Shown: in pieces, positions 1-6,913 of the stretch
How positions within the stretch are numbered: the first letter of the stretch is position 1
Layout of the letters: every line of letters begins with the position of its first letter
Source: Rubrivivax sp.
Lineage (GTDB): Bacteria > Pseudomonadota > Gammaproteobacteria > Burkholderiales > Burkholderiaceae_C
Assembly (NCBI GenBank): GCA_020851615.1
Contig: JADZCL010000264.1
Coordinates: 1 to 8,283 of the forward strand
Length of the DNA stretch: 8,283 bases
Direction of reading: 5' to 3'
Translations under genes and position numbers: made by a program
Notes under the pieces: generated by a model
What the model was told of the DNA's origin: nothing
Databases searched by the model: none
What the model saw: only the letters and a program-made list of their open reading frames with translations

Positions 1-31
1 AGCGGTTGTAGCAGAACTGGGTTTCCGCCTG

Positions 32-62
32 CTGACAGTGCGGCGCAGCACACCTCTAGAAT
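32..62 (+). promoter_or_regulatory. Candidate promoter upstream of argD
   Basis: A CTGACA box at 32-37 (5 of 6 matches to the sigma-70 -35 consensus) is followed after 19 bases by TAGAAT at 57-62 (5 of 6 matches to the -10 consensus). The spacer is two bases longer than ideal. Transcription would begin near 69, so the GC hairpin at 72-103 would lie at the very 5' end of the argD-argF message. It was found by eye in a GC-rich background and has no experimental support. It could instead be chance, with the true promoter outside the window. Confidence 0.35.
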
Positions 63-71
63 CCGCTTCCG

Positions 72-108
72 GCCGGCGGTGACCGATTGGGTTGCATGCC
101 GGCTTTTT
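72..108 (+). terminator. GC hairpin plus T5, terminator or attenuator
   Basis: GCCGGC at 72-77 can pair with GCCGGC at 98-103, and five T residues follow at 104-108. A G-T wobble could extend the stem on either side. The loop is about 20 bases, which is long for an intrinsic terminator. The T tract fits plus-strand transcription. It is either the terminator of a gene ending left of the window or, if the promoter-like boxes at 32-62 are real, a terminator inside the argD leader. No gene end is visible in 1-71. Confidence 0.45.
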
Positions 109-136
109 CGTTTCCTCCTGACCCGCACCCGACTCG

Positions 137-143
137 AAGGAAG
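137..143 (+). promoter_or_regulatory. Ribosome binding site deciding the argD start
   Basis: The purine run AAGGAAG ends three bases before the ATG at 147, with its AAGGA core about five bases away. The in-frame upstream starts (TTG at 87, ATG at 96) have no comparable site, and ATG 96 lies inside the hairpin region. This favours 147 as the start. Confidence 0.65.
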
Positions 144-146
144 CCC

Positions 147-1361
147 ATGAACGCCCCGGATCCCGTTGCCGCCAACCCCATGCCGCACGTGATGTCGACC
201 TACGCGCGCCTGCCCCTGGCCCTGTCCCACGGCCAGGGTTGCCGTGTCTGGGATACGCGCGGGCGACGCTATCTGGATGCACTGGCGGGGATTGCCGTCA
301 GCACGCTGGGCCACAACCATCCGCGCCTGGTGCCGGCGCTGCAGGACCAGATCGCCAGGATCATCCACTGCAGCAACTACTACGAAGTGCCCCTGCAGGA
401 GCAACTCGCCGCACGCCTGTGCGAGCTCTCGGGCCTCGAGTCGGTCTTCTTCTGCAGCACCGGACTGGAAGCCAACGAGGCCGCGATCAAGCTGGCGCGC
501 AAGTTTGGCCACCAGAAGGGCATCCAGCGACCGGAGATCATCGTCTGCGAGAAGGCCTTCCACGGACGCTCGATCGCCACCCTGTCGGCCACCGCCAACC
601 CGAAGATCCAGGAAGGCTTCGGCCCCCTGGTGGAGGGCTTCGTGCGGGTGCCGCTGAACGACGTGGCCGCCGCCGAGAGCGTGGCGCGCAGCAACCCGAA
701 CGTGGTTGCCGTGTTCCTGGAGACGATCCAGGGCGAAGGCGGGATCAACCCCGCCCGCATTGAAACACTGCAGGGACTGCGCGCCCTGTGCGACCGCCAG
801 GACTGGTTGCTGATGCTGGACGAAGTGCAGTGCGGCATCGGGCGTACCGGCAAGTGGTTCGCGCACCAGTGGGCGGGCATCGTGCCCGACGTGATGCCGC
901 TGGCCAAGGGCCTGGGCTCGGGGGTACCGATCGGCGCCGTCGCGGCCGGACCGCGTGCGGCGCGCCTGTTCCAGCCGGGCAACCATGGCACCACCTTCGG
1001 CGGCAACCCGCTGGCCATGCGCGCGGGCGTGCAGACGCTGGCCATCATGACCGAGGACCGCCTGCTCGAGAACGCCGCCGCGCGCGGCGCGCAGCTGCGC
1101 AGCGCCTTCGAGGCGGCCTTCGGGGGCCTGCCCGGAGTGAAGGACATCCGCGGCGGCGGCTTGATGATCGGCATCGAGCTCGACCGCCCCTGCGGCGCGC
1201 TGCTGCAGCGTGCAGCCGACGCCGGCCTGCTGCTGAGCGTGACCGCCGACAGCGTCATCCGCCTGCTGCCGCCGCTGATCCTCGACGCTGCCGAGGCCGA
1301 CGAGATCGTCACCGCCCTCGTGCCGCTGGTGAAGGCCTTCCTCGCCGAGCCCAGGCCATGA
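147..1361 (+). CDS. argD: Acetylornithine aminotransferase
   Basis: A class III PLP-dependent aminotransferase of 404 residues, a normal length for the family. ArgD transfers an amino group from glutamate to N-acetylglutamate semialdehyde to make N-acetylornithine in the cytoplasm; many ArgD enzymes also act on the succinyl intermediate of lysine synthesis. Visible family marks are STGLEANEAAIKLAR (104-118), the LDEVQCGIGRTG block with Asp225 as the likely partner of the PLP ring nitrogen, Lys254 in LAKGLGSG as the Schiff-base lysine, and GTTFGGNP (281-288). The first marker usually reads GAEANE; here Leu replaces the Ala. The frame is open upstream to TTG 87 and ATG 96, but ATG 147 has the good ribosome binding site and gives the expected N-terminus. 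The stop overlaps the argF start, and this pairing supports ArgD over other class III aminotransferases such as 4-aminobutyrate or succinylornithine transaminases. Confidence 0.93.
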   Translation: MNAPDPVAANPMPHVMSTYARLPLALSHGQGCRVWDTRGRRYLDALAGIAVSTLGHNHPRLVPALQDQIARIIHCSNYYEVPLQEQLAARLCELSGLESVFFCSTGLEANEAAIKLARKFGHQKGIQRPEIIVCEKAFHGRSIATLSATANPKIQEGFGPLVEGFVRVPLNDVAAAESVARSNPNVVAVFLETIQGEGGINPARIETLQGLRALCDRQDWLLMLDEVQCGIGRTGKWFAHQWAGIVPDVMPLAKGLGSGVPIGAVAAGPRAARLFQPGNHGTTFGGNPLAMRAGVQTLAIMTEDRLLENAAARGAQLRSAFEAAFGGLPGVKDIRGGGLMIGIELDRPCGALLQRAADAGLLLSVTADSVIRLLPPLILDAAEADEIVTALVPLVKAFLAEPRP

Positions 1362-2287
1362 AGCCCGGCCATTCGCTCCTGCGGCACTTCCTGCAGTTCA
1401 AGGACCTGCGTGCAGAGGAGTACGCCTACCTCTTCGAGCGCTCACGCATCATCAAGCGGCGCTTCAAGAACTACGAGCGCTACCAGCCGCTGGCCGACCG
1501 CACGCTGGCGATGATCTTCGAGAAGGCCAGCACCCGCACGCGCGTGAGCTTCGAGGCCGGCATGTACCAGATGGGCGGCTCGGTCGTGCACCTGACCACC
1601 GGCGACAGCCAGCTCGGCCGCGACGAGCCGGTGGAGGACAGCGCACGCGTGATCAGCCGCATGGTCGACCTGGTGATGATCCGCACCTTCGAGCAGAGCA
1701 AGCTCGAGCGCTTTGCCGCGCACTCACGCGTGCCGGTGATCAATGGCCTCACCAACGAGTACCACCCCTGCCAGATCCTGGCCGACATCTTCACCTTCAT
1801 CGAGCACCGCGGCGACATCGCCGGCAAGGTGGTGGCCTGGGTCGGCGACGGCAACAACATGGCCAGCACCTGGCTGCAGGCCGCGCAGATCCTCGGGTTC
1901 ACGCTGCACGTGAGCACGCCGCACGGCTACGAGATCGACCCGCGGCAGGTGGATGGCGGGCACACCGGCCTGAAGACCTTCCGCAGCCCCGCTGCAGCCT
2001 GCGAGGGTGCGCACCTGGTGACGACCGATGTCTGGACCAGCATGGGCTTCGAGGCCGAGAACGCCGCGCGGCAGGCCGCGTTCGCCGACTGGTGCGTCGA
2101 CGCGCAGATGATGCAGCTCGCGCGCCCCGACGCACTCTTCATGCACTGCCTGCCCGCCCACCGCGGCGAGGAGGTCGCCGCCGAGGTCATCGACGGCCCG
2201 CAGAGCGTCGTCTGGGACGAGGCCGAGAACAGGCTGCACGTGCAGAAGGCCCTGATGGAGTACCTGCTGCTGGGTCGCATCGGCTGA
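1358..2287 (+). CDS. argF: Ornithine carbamoyltransferase
   Basis: An anabolic-type ornithine carbamoyltransferase of 309 residues, normal length. It joins carbamoyl phosphate and ornithine to give citrulline, the sixth step of arginine biosynthesis, in the cytoplasm and typically as a trimer. Signature motifs are all present: STRT (58-61) for carbamoyl phosphate, HPCQ (136-139), a DVWTSMG block in the ornithine-binding region (about 220-226), and HCLP (263-266) with the active-site Cys264. The start ATG overlaps the argD stop (ATGA at 1358-1361), a classic sign of translational coupling, so the two are almost surely one transcript. The catabolic enzyme (ArcB) cannot be excluded from motifs alone, but the argD partner and the absence of arcA or arcC make the biosynthetic role far more likely. 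The gene is followed by a hairpin and a convergent hpd. Confidence 0.95.
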   Translation: MKPGHSLLRHFLQFKDLRAEEYAYLFERSRIIKRRFKNYERYQPLADRTLAMIFEKASTRTRVSFEAGMYQMGGSVVHLTTGDSQLGRDEPVEDSARVISRMVDLVMIRTFEQSKLERFAAHSRVPVINGLTNEYHPCQILADIFTFIEHRGDIAGKVVAWVGDGNNMASTWLQAAQILGFTLHVSTPHGYEIDPRQVDGGHTGLKTFRSPAAACEGAHLVTTDVWTSMGFEAENAARQAAFADWCVDAQMMQLARPDALFMHCLPAHRGEEVAAEVIDGPQSVVWDEAENRLHVQKALMEYLLLGRIG

Positions 2288-2297
2288 GCGCAGCCGG

Positions 2298-2316
2298 GCG
2301 CACGCAGCGCGTGCGC
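2298..2316. terminator. Hairpin between convergent argF and hpd
   Basis: GCGCACGC (2298-2305) and GCGTGCGC (2309-2316) form a perfect 8-bp stem with a 3-base loop (AGC), inside the 42-base gap between two convergent genes. There is no T tract on either side, so it is not a textbook intrinsic terminator. Its place between converging stop codons makes a bidirectional termination or RNA-end-protecting role plausible. Confidence 0.5.
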
Positions 2317-2329
2317 GCCAACCGGTGCC

Positions 2330-3421
2330 TCAGGCCTCGACCTTGAGCGCCCCGCGACGGATCTGGTCGCGCTCCAGGCTCTCGAAGAGGGCCTTGAAGT
2401 TGCCCTCGCCAAAACCCTCGTCGGCGCGGCGCTCGATGAACTCGAAGAACACCGGCCCGAGCAGCGTCTGGCTGAAGATCTGCAGCAGCAGGCGCTTGTC
2501 CCCCCCGGCGGTGCTGCCATCCACCAGGATGCCGCGCGTCTGCAGTTCGGCCACCGGCAGGCCGTGGCCCGGCAGGCGCTCCTCCAGCATCTCGTAGTAC
2601 ACGTCGTTGGGGGCAGTCATCAGAGGGACGCCGGCCAGATGCAGCCCATCGACCGTGCTCACGAGGTCGTCGGTCAGCAGCGCCACGTGCTGGATGCCCT
2701 CGCCGTTGAACTGCATCAGGAATTCCTCGATCTGTCCCGTGCCCTTGCCCGACTCCTCGTTCAGCGGGATGCGGATCAGGCCATCGGGCGCCGTCATCGC
2801 GCGGCTGGTGAGGCCGGTGTACTCGCCCTTGATGTCGAAGTAGCGGATCTCGCGGAAATTGAAGAGCCGCTCGTAGAACCCACCCCAGAAGGCCATGCGG
2901 CCGCGGTAGACGTTGTGCGTGAGGTGGTCGATCAGCTTCAGGCCATGGCCGCGCGGGTGGCGGCTGCCCGCGTCCTCGAATCCAGGCAGCCACTCGAAGT
3001 CGATGTCGTAGATGCTGCGGCCGTCCTCGAAGCGGTCGATCAGGTACAGCGGTGCACCGCCGATGCCCTTGATGGCCGGCAGCTTGAGCTCCATGGGCCC
3101 GGTGGGCACGTCCACCGGCTGTGCCCCGCGCTCGAGCGCCAGCGCATAGGCCTGGTGCGAGTCGCGCACCCGAAACGCCAGCGCGCAGGCGCTTGGCCCA
3201 TGTTCGGCGGCGAAGTAGCCCGCCAGGCTGCGCGGCTCGCGGTTGACGATGAAGTTGATGTCACCCTGGCGATAGAGCAGCACGTCCTTGCTGCGGTGGC
3301 GCGCCACGCACGCAAAGCCCATCTTCTCGAACAGCGGCTCCAGCAGGCCGGGTTGCGGCGAAGCGAACTCGACGAACTCGAAGCCCATCAGGCCCATCGG
3401 GTTGGGAAAGGTCTCTGCCAT
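2330..3421 (-). CDS. hpd: 4-hydroxyphenylpyruvate dioxygenase
   Basis: A non-haem Fe(II) dioxygenase of 363 residues that converts 4-hydroxyphenylpyruvate to homogentisate with decarboxylation and side-chain migration, in tyrosine and phenylalanine catabolism. It has the two vicinal-oxygen-chelate halves of the family. The iron triad is visible: His166 (in DHLTHNV), His245 (in GIQHVAL) and Glu327 (in PVFFEFIER), spaced as in the well-studied Pseudomonas enzyme. The C-terminal [13 protein letters not shown] block, which closes the active site, is intact. The ATG start at 3419-3421 gives the usual short N-terminus; only a weak purine-rich site (GAGAGA on the minus strand) precedes it. No homogentisate dioxygenase, fumarylacetoacetase or regulator lies beside it here, so it seems to be a stand-alone unit. 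A hydroxymandelate synthase is less likely because that relative normally sits in antibiotic clusters. Confidence 0.95.
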   Translation of the reverse strand: MAETFPNPMGLMGFEFVEFASPQPGLLEPLFEKMGFACVARHRSKDVLLYRQGDINFIVNREPRSLAGYFAAEHGPSACALAFRVRDSHQAYALALERGAQPVDVPTGPMELKLPAIKGIGGAPLYLIDRFEDGRSIYDIDFEWLPGFEDAGSRHPRGHGLKLIDHLTHNVYRGRMAFWGGFYERLFNFREIRYFDIKGEYTGLTSRAMTAPDGLIRIPLNEESGKGTGQIEEFLMQFNGEGIQHVALLTDDLVSTVDGLHLAGVPLMTAPNDVYYEMLEERLPGHGLPVAELQTRGILVDGSTAGGDKRLLLQIFSQTLLGPVFFEFIERRADEGFGEGNFKALFESLERDQIRRGALKVEA

Positions 3422-3652
3422 GGCGTGTGTCTCTCGGCTTGGTATTTCGGAGGTGATGCACCGGCGCGCCCAGTCGGCGCGGCCGGCCTTGCGTGCCCGA
3501 AGCCGCAGGCAACGGGTGGTCGCTGCGCTCGGGCTCGCGATGGTATCGGCTCACGCTTGCCCCACGTCAGCCAGCGGAGTCTGCCCACCGACGACAGGGA
3601 CTCCAGGCGCGCCCATTGACGATGCTCGGCCCGCCTTGCTTGAATTCGCGCC
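3422..3652. other. Divergent hpd/cfa intergenic region
   Basis: 231 bases hold the control signals of two divergent genes. I see a small perfect inverted repeat, CGCGCC (3465-3470) and GGCGCG (3476-3481), with a 5-base loop, about 45-60 bases before the hpd start. Such repeats are common in DNA this GC-rich, so it is only a weak operator or leader-hairpin candidate. A promoter-like pair for cfa is listed separately. I could not find a convincing promoter for hpd on the minus strand. I see no gene in this stretch; the frames that stay open here lack support. Confidence 0.5.
3616..3645 (+). promoter_or_regulatory. Candidate cfa promoter, leaderless
   Basis: TTGACG (3616-3621, 5 of 6 matches to the -35 consensus) is followed after 18 bases by TTGAAT (3640-3645, 4 of 6 matches to the -10 consensus). 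The usual 6-7 base distance to the transcription start would put it at about 3652, right on the cfa ATG at 3653. No Shine-Dalgarno-like sequence lies before that ATG, which fits a leaderless message. The -10 box is weak, so the call is tentative. Confidence 0.4.
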
Positions 3653-4843
3653 ATGGACAGCCACTCGTCGGCGGATCCGGTCGAGGCCCGGGACGACATC
3701 GCCCCGGGTGCCACTCTGCCCGGTGCAAGGGGTGCGGCCTGGCACGCGCTGGCGCGCCGGCTGGCAGCGGCCGATGTGCAGCTGGATGGCTGCCGCCCCT
3801 GGGACATCCGGCTGCTGCACCCGTCCGTCCCGCGGCGCGTGCTGCTGCGTGGCTCGCTCGGCCTGGGCGAGGCCTACATGGACGGGCATTGGCGCTGCGA
3901 GCGCCTGGACGAGCTCTTCGCACGGCTGCTGCGCGCCGACCTCGCGAATCACCAGCCCGCCCTTGGCAGCCTTTGGTACGGCCTGCAGGCGCGGCTGTTC
4001 AACCTGCAGACGCGCACACGCGCCTGGCAGGTGGGGCGCACGCACTACGACCTCGGCAACGACTTCTACGCCGCGATGCTCGATGCGCGCATGACCTACA
4101 GCTGTGCCTTCTGGGCCGGCACGCAGACGCTGGATGCCGCGCAGGAACACAAGCTCGACCTGGTGTGCCGCAAGCTGCAGCTGCAGCCCGGCATGCGGGT
4201 GCTCGACATCGGTTGCGGCTTCGGCAGCTTCATGCAGTTCGCGGCCGAGCGCTACGGTGTCCGATGCGTGGGCGTGACGATCTCGGCCCAGCAGGCCGCA
4301 CTGGCCCGGCAGCGCGGTGCAGCCCTGCCCATCGAAGTCCGGCTGGCCGACTACCGCACGCTGGACGAGCCGTTCGACCGCATCGTCAGCCTGGGCATGT
4401 TCGAGCACGTCGGACAGAAGAACCACGCCGCCTTCATGGCCGTGCTGCGCCGCTGCCTGCACCCCTGGGGTCTGGCCCTGCTGCACACCATCGGCCGCAA
4501 CGAGGCGGGGCACGGCACCGACCCGTGGATCCACCGCTACATCTTCCCCAACGGCGAGCTGCCGACCATCGCGCAGATCGGCCGGGCCTGCGAGCACCGC
4601 CTGGTGGTCGAGGACCTGCAGAACTTCGGCGCTGACTACGACCGTACGCTGATGGCCTGGCACGCCAACTTCGCCGCCGCCTGGCCGCGATTTGCCCAGC
4701 GCCTGGGCGAGCGCTTCGGGCGCATGTGGCGCTACTACCTGCTCGCCTGTGCCGGCGCCTTCCGCGCGCGCGACATCCAGGTCTGGCAATGGGTGCTGTC
4801 GCCGCCGGGGCGGCCGGGCGTCTACCCGCGGCTGGCGGACTGA
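3653..4843 (+). CDS. cfa: Cyclopropane-fatty-acyl-phospholipid synthase
   Basis: A SAM-dependent methyltransferase of 396 residues that adds a methylene bridge across double bonds of membrane phospholipid acyl chains, acting at the inner face of the membrane. The E. coli enzyme is 382 residues. An N-terminal domain (about 1-125) leads to HYDLGNDFY (131-139) and the Rossmann SAM-binding loop VLDIGCGFG (183-191). The residues known to form the bicarbonate-binding active site in E. coli Cfa (Cys139, Glu239, His266, Ile268, Tyr317) all appear with a constant +12 offset: Cys151 in YSCAFW, Glu251 in MFEHVG, His278, Ile280 and Tyr329. The blocks DPWIHRYIFPNGELP and RMWRYYLLACAGAFR near the C-terminus are also typical. 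This supports a true Cfa over the mycolic-acid-type or uncharacterised relatives. ATG 3653 has no visible ribosome binding site. The gene stands alone, divergent from hpd and convergent with the cupin gene. Confidence 0.92.
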   Translation: MDSHSSADPVEARDDIAPGATLPGARGAAWHALARRLAAADVQLDGCRPWDIRLLHPSVPRRVLLRGSLGLGEAYMDGHWRCERLDELFARLLRADLANHQPALGSLWYGLQARLFNLQTRTRAWQVGRTHYDLGNDFYAAMLDARMTYSCAFWAGTQTLDAAQEHKLDLVCRKLQLQPGMRVLDIGCGFGSFMQFAAERYGVRCVGVTISAQQAALARQRGAALPIEVRLADYRTLDEPFDRIVSLGMFEHVGQKNHAAFMAVLRRCLHPWGLALLHTIGRNEAGHGTDPWIHRYIFPNGELPTIAQIGRACEHRLVVEDLQNFGADYDRTLMAWHANFAAAWPRFAQRLGERFGRMWRYYLLACAGAFRARDIQVWQWVLSPPGRPGVYPRLAD

Positions 4844-4850
4844 AGCACCA

Positions 4851-4873
4851 GCACGCCGCCGGCCAACGCGTGC
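4851..4873. terminator. Hairpin between convergent cfa and cupin gene
   Basis: GCACGC (4851-4856) and GCGTGC (4868-4873) can form a 6-bp stem around an 11-base loop. It fills most of the 33-base gap between the convergent stops, and no T tract follows. The stem core is identical to that of the hairpin in the argF/hpd gap. A bidirectional terminator is plausible but unproven. Confidence 0.35.
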
Positions 4874-4876
4874 CGC

Positions 4877-5269
4877 TCAGCCGCGTACGAACAAGGTCAC
4901 CAGCGGTTCGTCGCCAAGCTGGCGGCTGCAGTGGCCGTGCACCTGCGGGTCGAAGGGCATGCCCTCGGGCAGCACATCGGCTGAGTAGAAATGCTCGCCC
5001 GGGCCGAAGACGCGCACGCTGCCGTCCTGCAGGCCGATCTCCATGCGCCCTTGCAGGATGAAGACCCACTGCGGGTCACCGGTGCAGTGGAACTCGCTGC
5101 GAAAGCCCACCGGGCTGTGGCGCAACTGATAGCCGCCGCTTGCAGCCAGCGGCGACAGGCGCGCCTGCGGCTTGCCTTCGGTGAGCGGCAACTGCGCCTG
5201 GCGCCAGCGCGCACGCCCGTCGACATCGGTATGGAGGATGTGCTGCACGAAGAACGGCGTGTTGGACAT
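4877..5269 (-). CDS. Small single-domain cupin protein
   Basis: A 130-residue protein with one cupin beta-barrel and no signal peptide, so probably cytoplasmic. The core spans roughly residues 50-128: GFRSEFHCTGDPQWVFILQG (55-74) resembles cupin motif 1, and GPGEHFYSADVLPEG (89-103) followed by HGH (111-113) resembles motif 2. The usual HxH and Glu metal ligands of motif 1 are reduced to His61, Thr63 and Gln67, so metal binding is uncertain. The best start is ATG at 5267-5269; a GTG a few codons upstream and a very long open frame further upstream on this strand have no support. No ribosome binding site is evident. It is divergent from the SDR gene, with 99 bases between them that must hold both promoters, and convergent with cfa. 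The substrate cannot be told from the sequence; a role linked to the SDR is possible but only inferred. Confidence 0.75.
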   Translation of the reverse strand: MSNTPFFVQHILHTDVDGRARWRQAQLPLTEGKPQARLSPLAASGGYQLRHSPVGFRSEFHCTGDPQWVFILQGRMEIGLQDGSVRVFGPGEHFYSADVLPEGMPFDPQVHGHCSRQLGDEPLVTLFVRG

Positions 5270-5353
5270 GGGGCGCAGCGGCACAGCCGCGGTCTGCGAC
5301 GGAGGGCCCCAGGATAAGGCTGCCGCTGGCAGAGACAATCGCGCCATGCGCAC

Positions 5354-5359
5354 AAGGAG
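5354..5359 (+). promoter_or_regulatory. Strong Shine-Dalgarno site of the SDR gene
   Basis: AAGGAG ends nine bases before the ATG at 5369. It is the best ribosome binding site in the window and fixes the SDR start. It lies inside a tiny overlapping reading frame starting at 5346, described in the findings. Confidence 0.8.
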
Positions 5360-5368
5360 AACCAGACG

Positions 5369-6139
5369 ATGACGGGCACCCCTGCCCCCGTGACGAGATA
5401 CGCCGCAGTCACCGGCGCCGGTTCGGGCATTGGCCAGGCCTGTGCGCTCGCGCTGGCCGCTGCAGGCTGGGGGGTGGCGCTGCTGGGCCGCCGCGCGGAG
5501 CCCTTGCAGGCGACGGCCGCGCTGGCCGGTGCCGCGGCTGCACGTTGCCTTGCCGTCCCTTGCGATGTCGGTGACGAGGATCAGGTCCGCGCCGCCTTCA
5601 CGCGCATCGAGGCCGCGTTCGGCCGCCTGGACCTGCTCTTCAACAACGCCGGCATCGGCCTGGCGGCACAAACGCCCGACGAGGTCAGCGGTGCCGACTG
5701 GCGGCGCATCGTCGACGCCAACCTCAACGGCAGCTTCTACTGCCTGTCGCAGGCCTTTCGCATCATGCGCCGGCAGCAGCCGCAGGGCGGACGCATCATC
5801 AACAACGGCAGCATCTCGGCCTATGCGCCGCGCCCGGGCTCGATCGGCTACACGGCCACCAAGCACGCCATCAGCGGGCTCACGCGCGCAGCGGCCCTGG
5901 ACGGACGGGCGTTCGACATCGCCGTCGGCCAGCTCGACATCGGCAACGCCGCCAGCGAGATGACCGAGCGCATGGCGCAGGGCATCCTGCAGGCCGACGG
6001 GAGCACCCGTGCCGAGGCGCGCATGGATCTCGCCTGCGTCGTCGACGCCTTCATGACGATGGCCGGCCTGCCGCTGTCGGCCAACATGCTGTTCGTCAAC
6101 GTCATGGCCACGCGCATGCCCTTCGTCGGTCGTGGCTGA
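5369..6139 (+). CDS. SDR family NAD(P)-dependent oxidoreductase
   Basis: A classical short-chain dehydrogenase/reductase of 256 residues, one Rossmann domain, probably cytoplasmic. The cofactor loop TGAGSGIG is at 15-22, NNAG at 92-95, and the catalytic tetrad is Asn118, Ser148, Tyr161 and Lys165 (YTATK). Arg41-Arg42 after the second strand hint at NADP(H) preference, which is inference. After the catalytic helix the usual PG motif is replaced by [12 protein letters not shown] (about 193-204), a variant that marks a subgroup of SDRs. The substrate is unknown. The start has a strong ribosome binding site. The stop is two bases before the phosphoesterase ATG, so the two are very probably co-transcribed and translationally coupled. 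The gene could act in redox metabolism related to the divergent cupin or to the downstream signalling genes; nothing in the sequence decides this. Confidence 0.88.
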   Translation: MTGTPAPVTRYAAVTGAGSGIGQACALALAAAGWGVALLGRRAEPLQATAALAGAAAARCLAVPCDVGDEDQVRAAFTRIEAAFGRLDLLFNNAGIGLAAQTPDEVSGADWRRIVDANLNGSFYCLSQAFRIMRRQQPQGGRIINNGSISAYAPRPGSIGYTATKHAISGLTRAAALDGRAFDIAVGQLDIGNAASEMTERMAQGILQADGSTRAEARMDLACVVDAFMTMAGLPLSANMLFVNVMATRMPFVGRG

Positions 6140-6141
6140 AG

Positions 6142-6888
6142 ATGCGCACGGCGATCCTCTCGGACCTGCATGCCAACCGCGAGGCGCTCGAGGCCGTGCT
6201 CGAGCACGCCAACGGCCAGGCCATCGACTCCTTCGTGCTGCTGGGCGACTTCGTGGGCTACGGCGCCGACCCGGCCTGGGTCGTCGAGCGCGTGCGCGAG
6301 CGGGTGGCCACCGGCGCCATTGCCGTGCAGGGCAATCACGATCTGGCCACCGTGCAGGGTGCTGCGGCCGACATGCGCCCCGAGCCGCGCCAGGTGATCG
6401 AGTGGACCCGTGGCCAGCTCGACGACGCCCAGATCGACTTCCTCGCCGGCCTGCCGCTGCGCGAGCGCAGTGGCGACTGCCTCTACGTGCACGCCAACGC
6501 ATGGGACCCGGGCGGCTTCGCCTACGTGCTGGAACGCCCCGACGCCGCCCGCAGTCTGCAGGCCACCGACGCGCGCGTGACCTTCTGCGGCCACGTGCAC
6601 GAGGCGCGTCTCTATCACCTCGCGGCCGCCGCCGGGCGGATCGCGGATTTCCTGCCCACGCCCGGCGTGCCGGTGCCCTTGCCGCCGTGGCGGCAATGGC
6701 TGGTGGTCGCAGGCTCGGTCGGCCAGCCACGCGACGGCGACCCGGCGGCCTGCTACGCCGTCCACGATCACGCACAAGGCACCGTGACGTGGTGGCGCGT
6801 GCCCTACGACCACGAGGCCGCCGCCGCCAAGATCCGCGCGGCCGGCCTGCCCGCGGGGCTGGCCGACCGTCTGGCCCACGGCCGCTAG
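6142..6888 (+). CDS. Calcineurin-like metallophosphoesterase
   Basis: A 248-residue protein of the binuclear metallophosphoesterase superfamily, of the short type that starts directly with its first metal motif. All ligand blocks are in order: SDLHAN (Asp8, His10), GDFVGYG (Asp36), GNHD (Asn65, His66), VHA (His117) and GHVH (His151, His153), so the enzyme should be active. No signal peptide or membrane segment is visible, which suggests a cytoplasmic enzyme. Relatives include PP2A/ApaH-like phosphatases and phosphodiesterases, and the substrate cannot be read from the motifs. The ATG is two bases after the SDR stop with only a weak purine stretch before it, suggesting coupled translation. The kinase gene follows after 25 bases, making removal of phosphate from the kinase or its targets a reasonable but untested guess. 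Confidence 0.88.
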   Translation: MRTAILSDLHANREALEAVLEHANGQAIDSFVLLGDFVGYGADPAWVVERVRERVATGAIAVQGNHDLATVQGAAADMRPEPRQVIEWTRGQLDDAQIDFLAGLPLRERSGDCLYVHANAWDPGGFAYVLERPDAARSLQATDARVTFCGHVHEARLYHLAAAAGRIADFLPTPGVPVPLPPWRQWLVVAGSVGQPRDGDPAACYAVHDHAQGTVTWWRVPYDHEAAAAKIRAAGLPAGLADRLAHGR

Positions 6889-6913
6889 CGCAAGGCCTTG
6901 CCACACGACGCCG

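Noticed and set aside
87..146. In-frame extension of argD to TTG 87 or ATG 96
   Set aside because: No ribosome binding site precedes either codon, the extension overlaps the hairpin and T tract, and it adds a Pro-rich stretch not expected in ArgD.
2330..3421. hpd as a hydroxymandelate synthase of an antibiotic cluster
   Set aside because: The sequence follows the dioxygenase closely to its C-terminal block and no biosynthetic cluster genes are nearby.
2564..3619. A 351-codon plus-strand frame over hpd
   Set aside because: The minus strand carries hpd with its full iron triad; the plus-strand frame is a shadow.
3456..4094. Frame starting [10 protein letters not shown] with a signal-peptide-like stretch, next to a 9-base perfect match to the anti-Shine-Dalgarno sequence (GGAGGTGAT at 3449-3457)
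   Set aside because: The ATG overlaps the Shine-Dalgarno match itself, so spacing is wrong, and the frame runs for over 400 bases inside the clearly conserved cfa gene.
3551..4789. A 412-codon frame antisense to cfa
   Set aside because: It shows no domain or motif and mirrors the codon bias of cfa, whose active-site residues are all present on the other strand.
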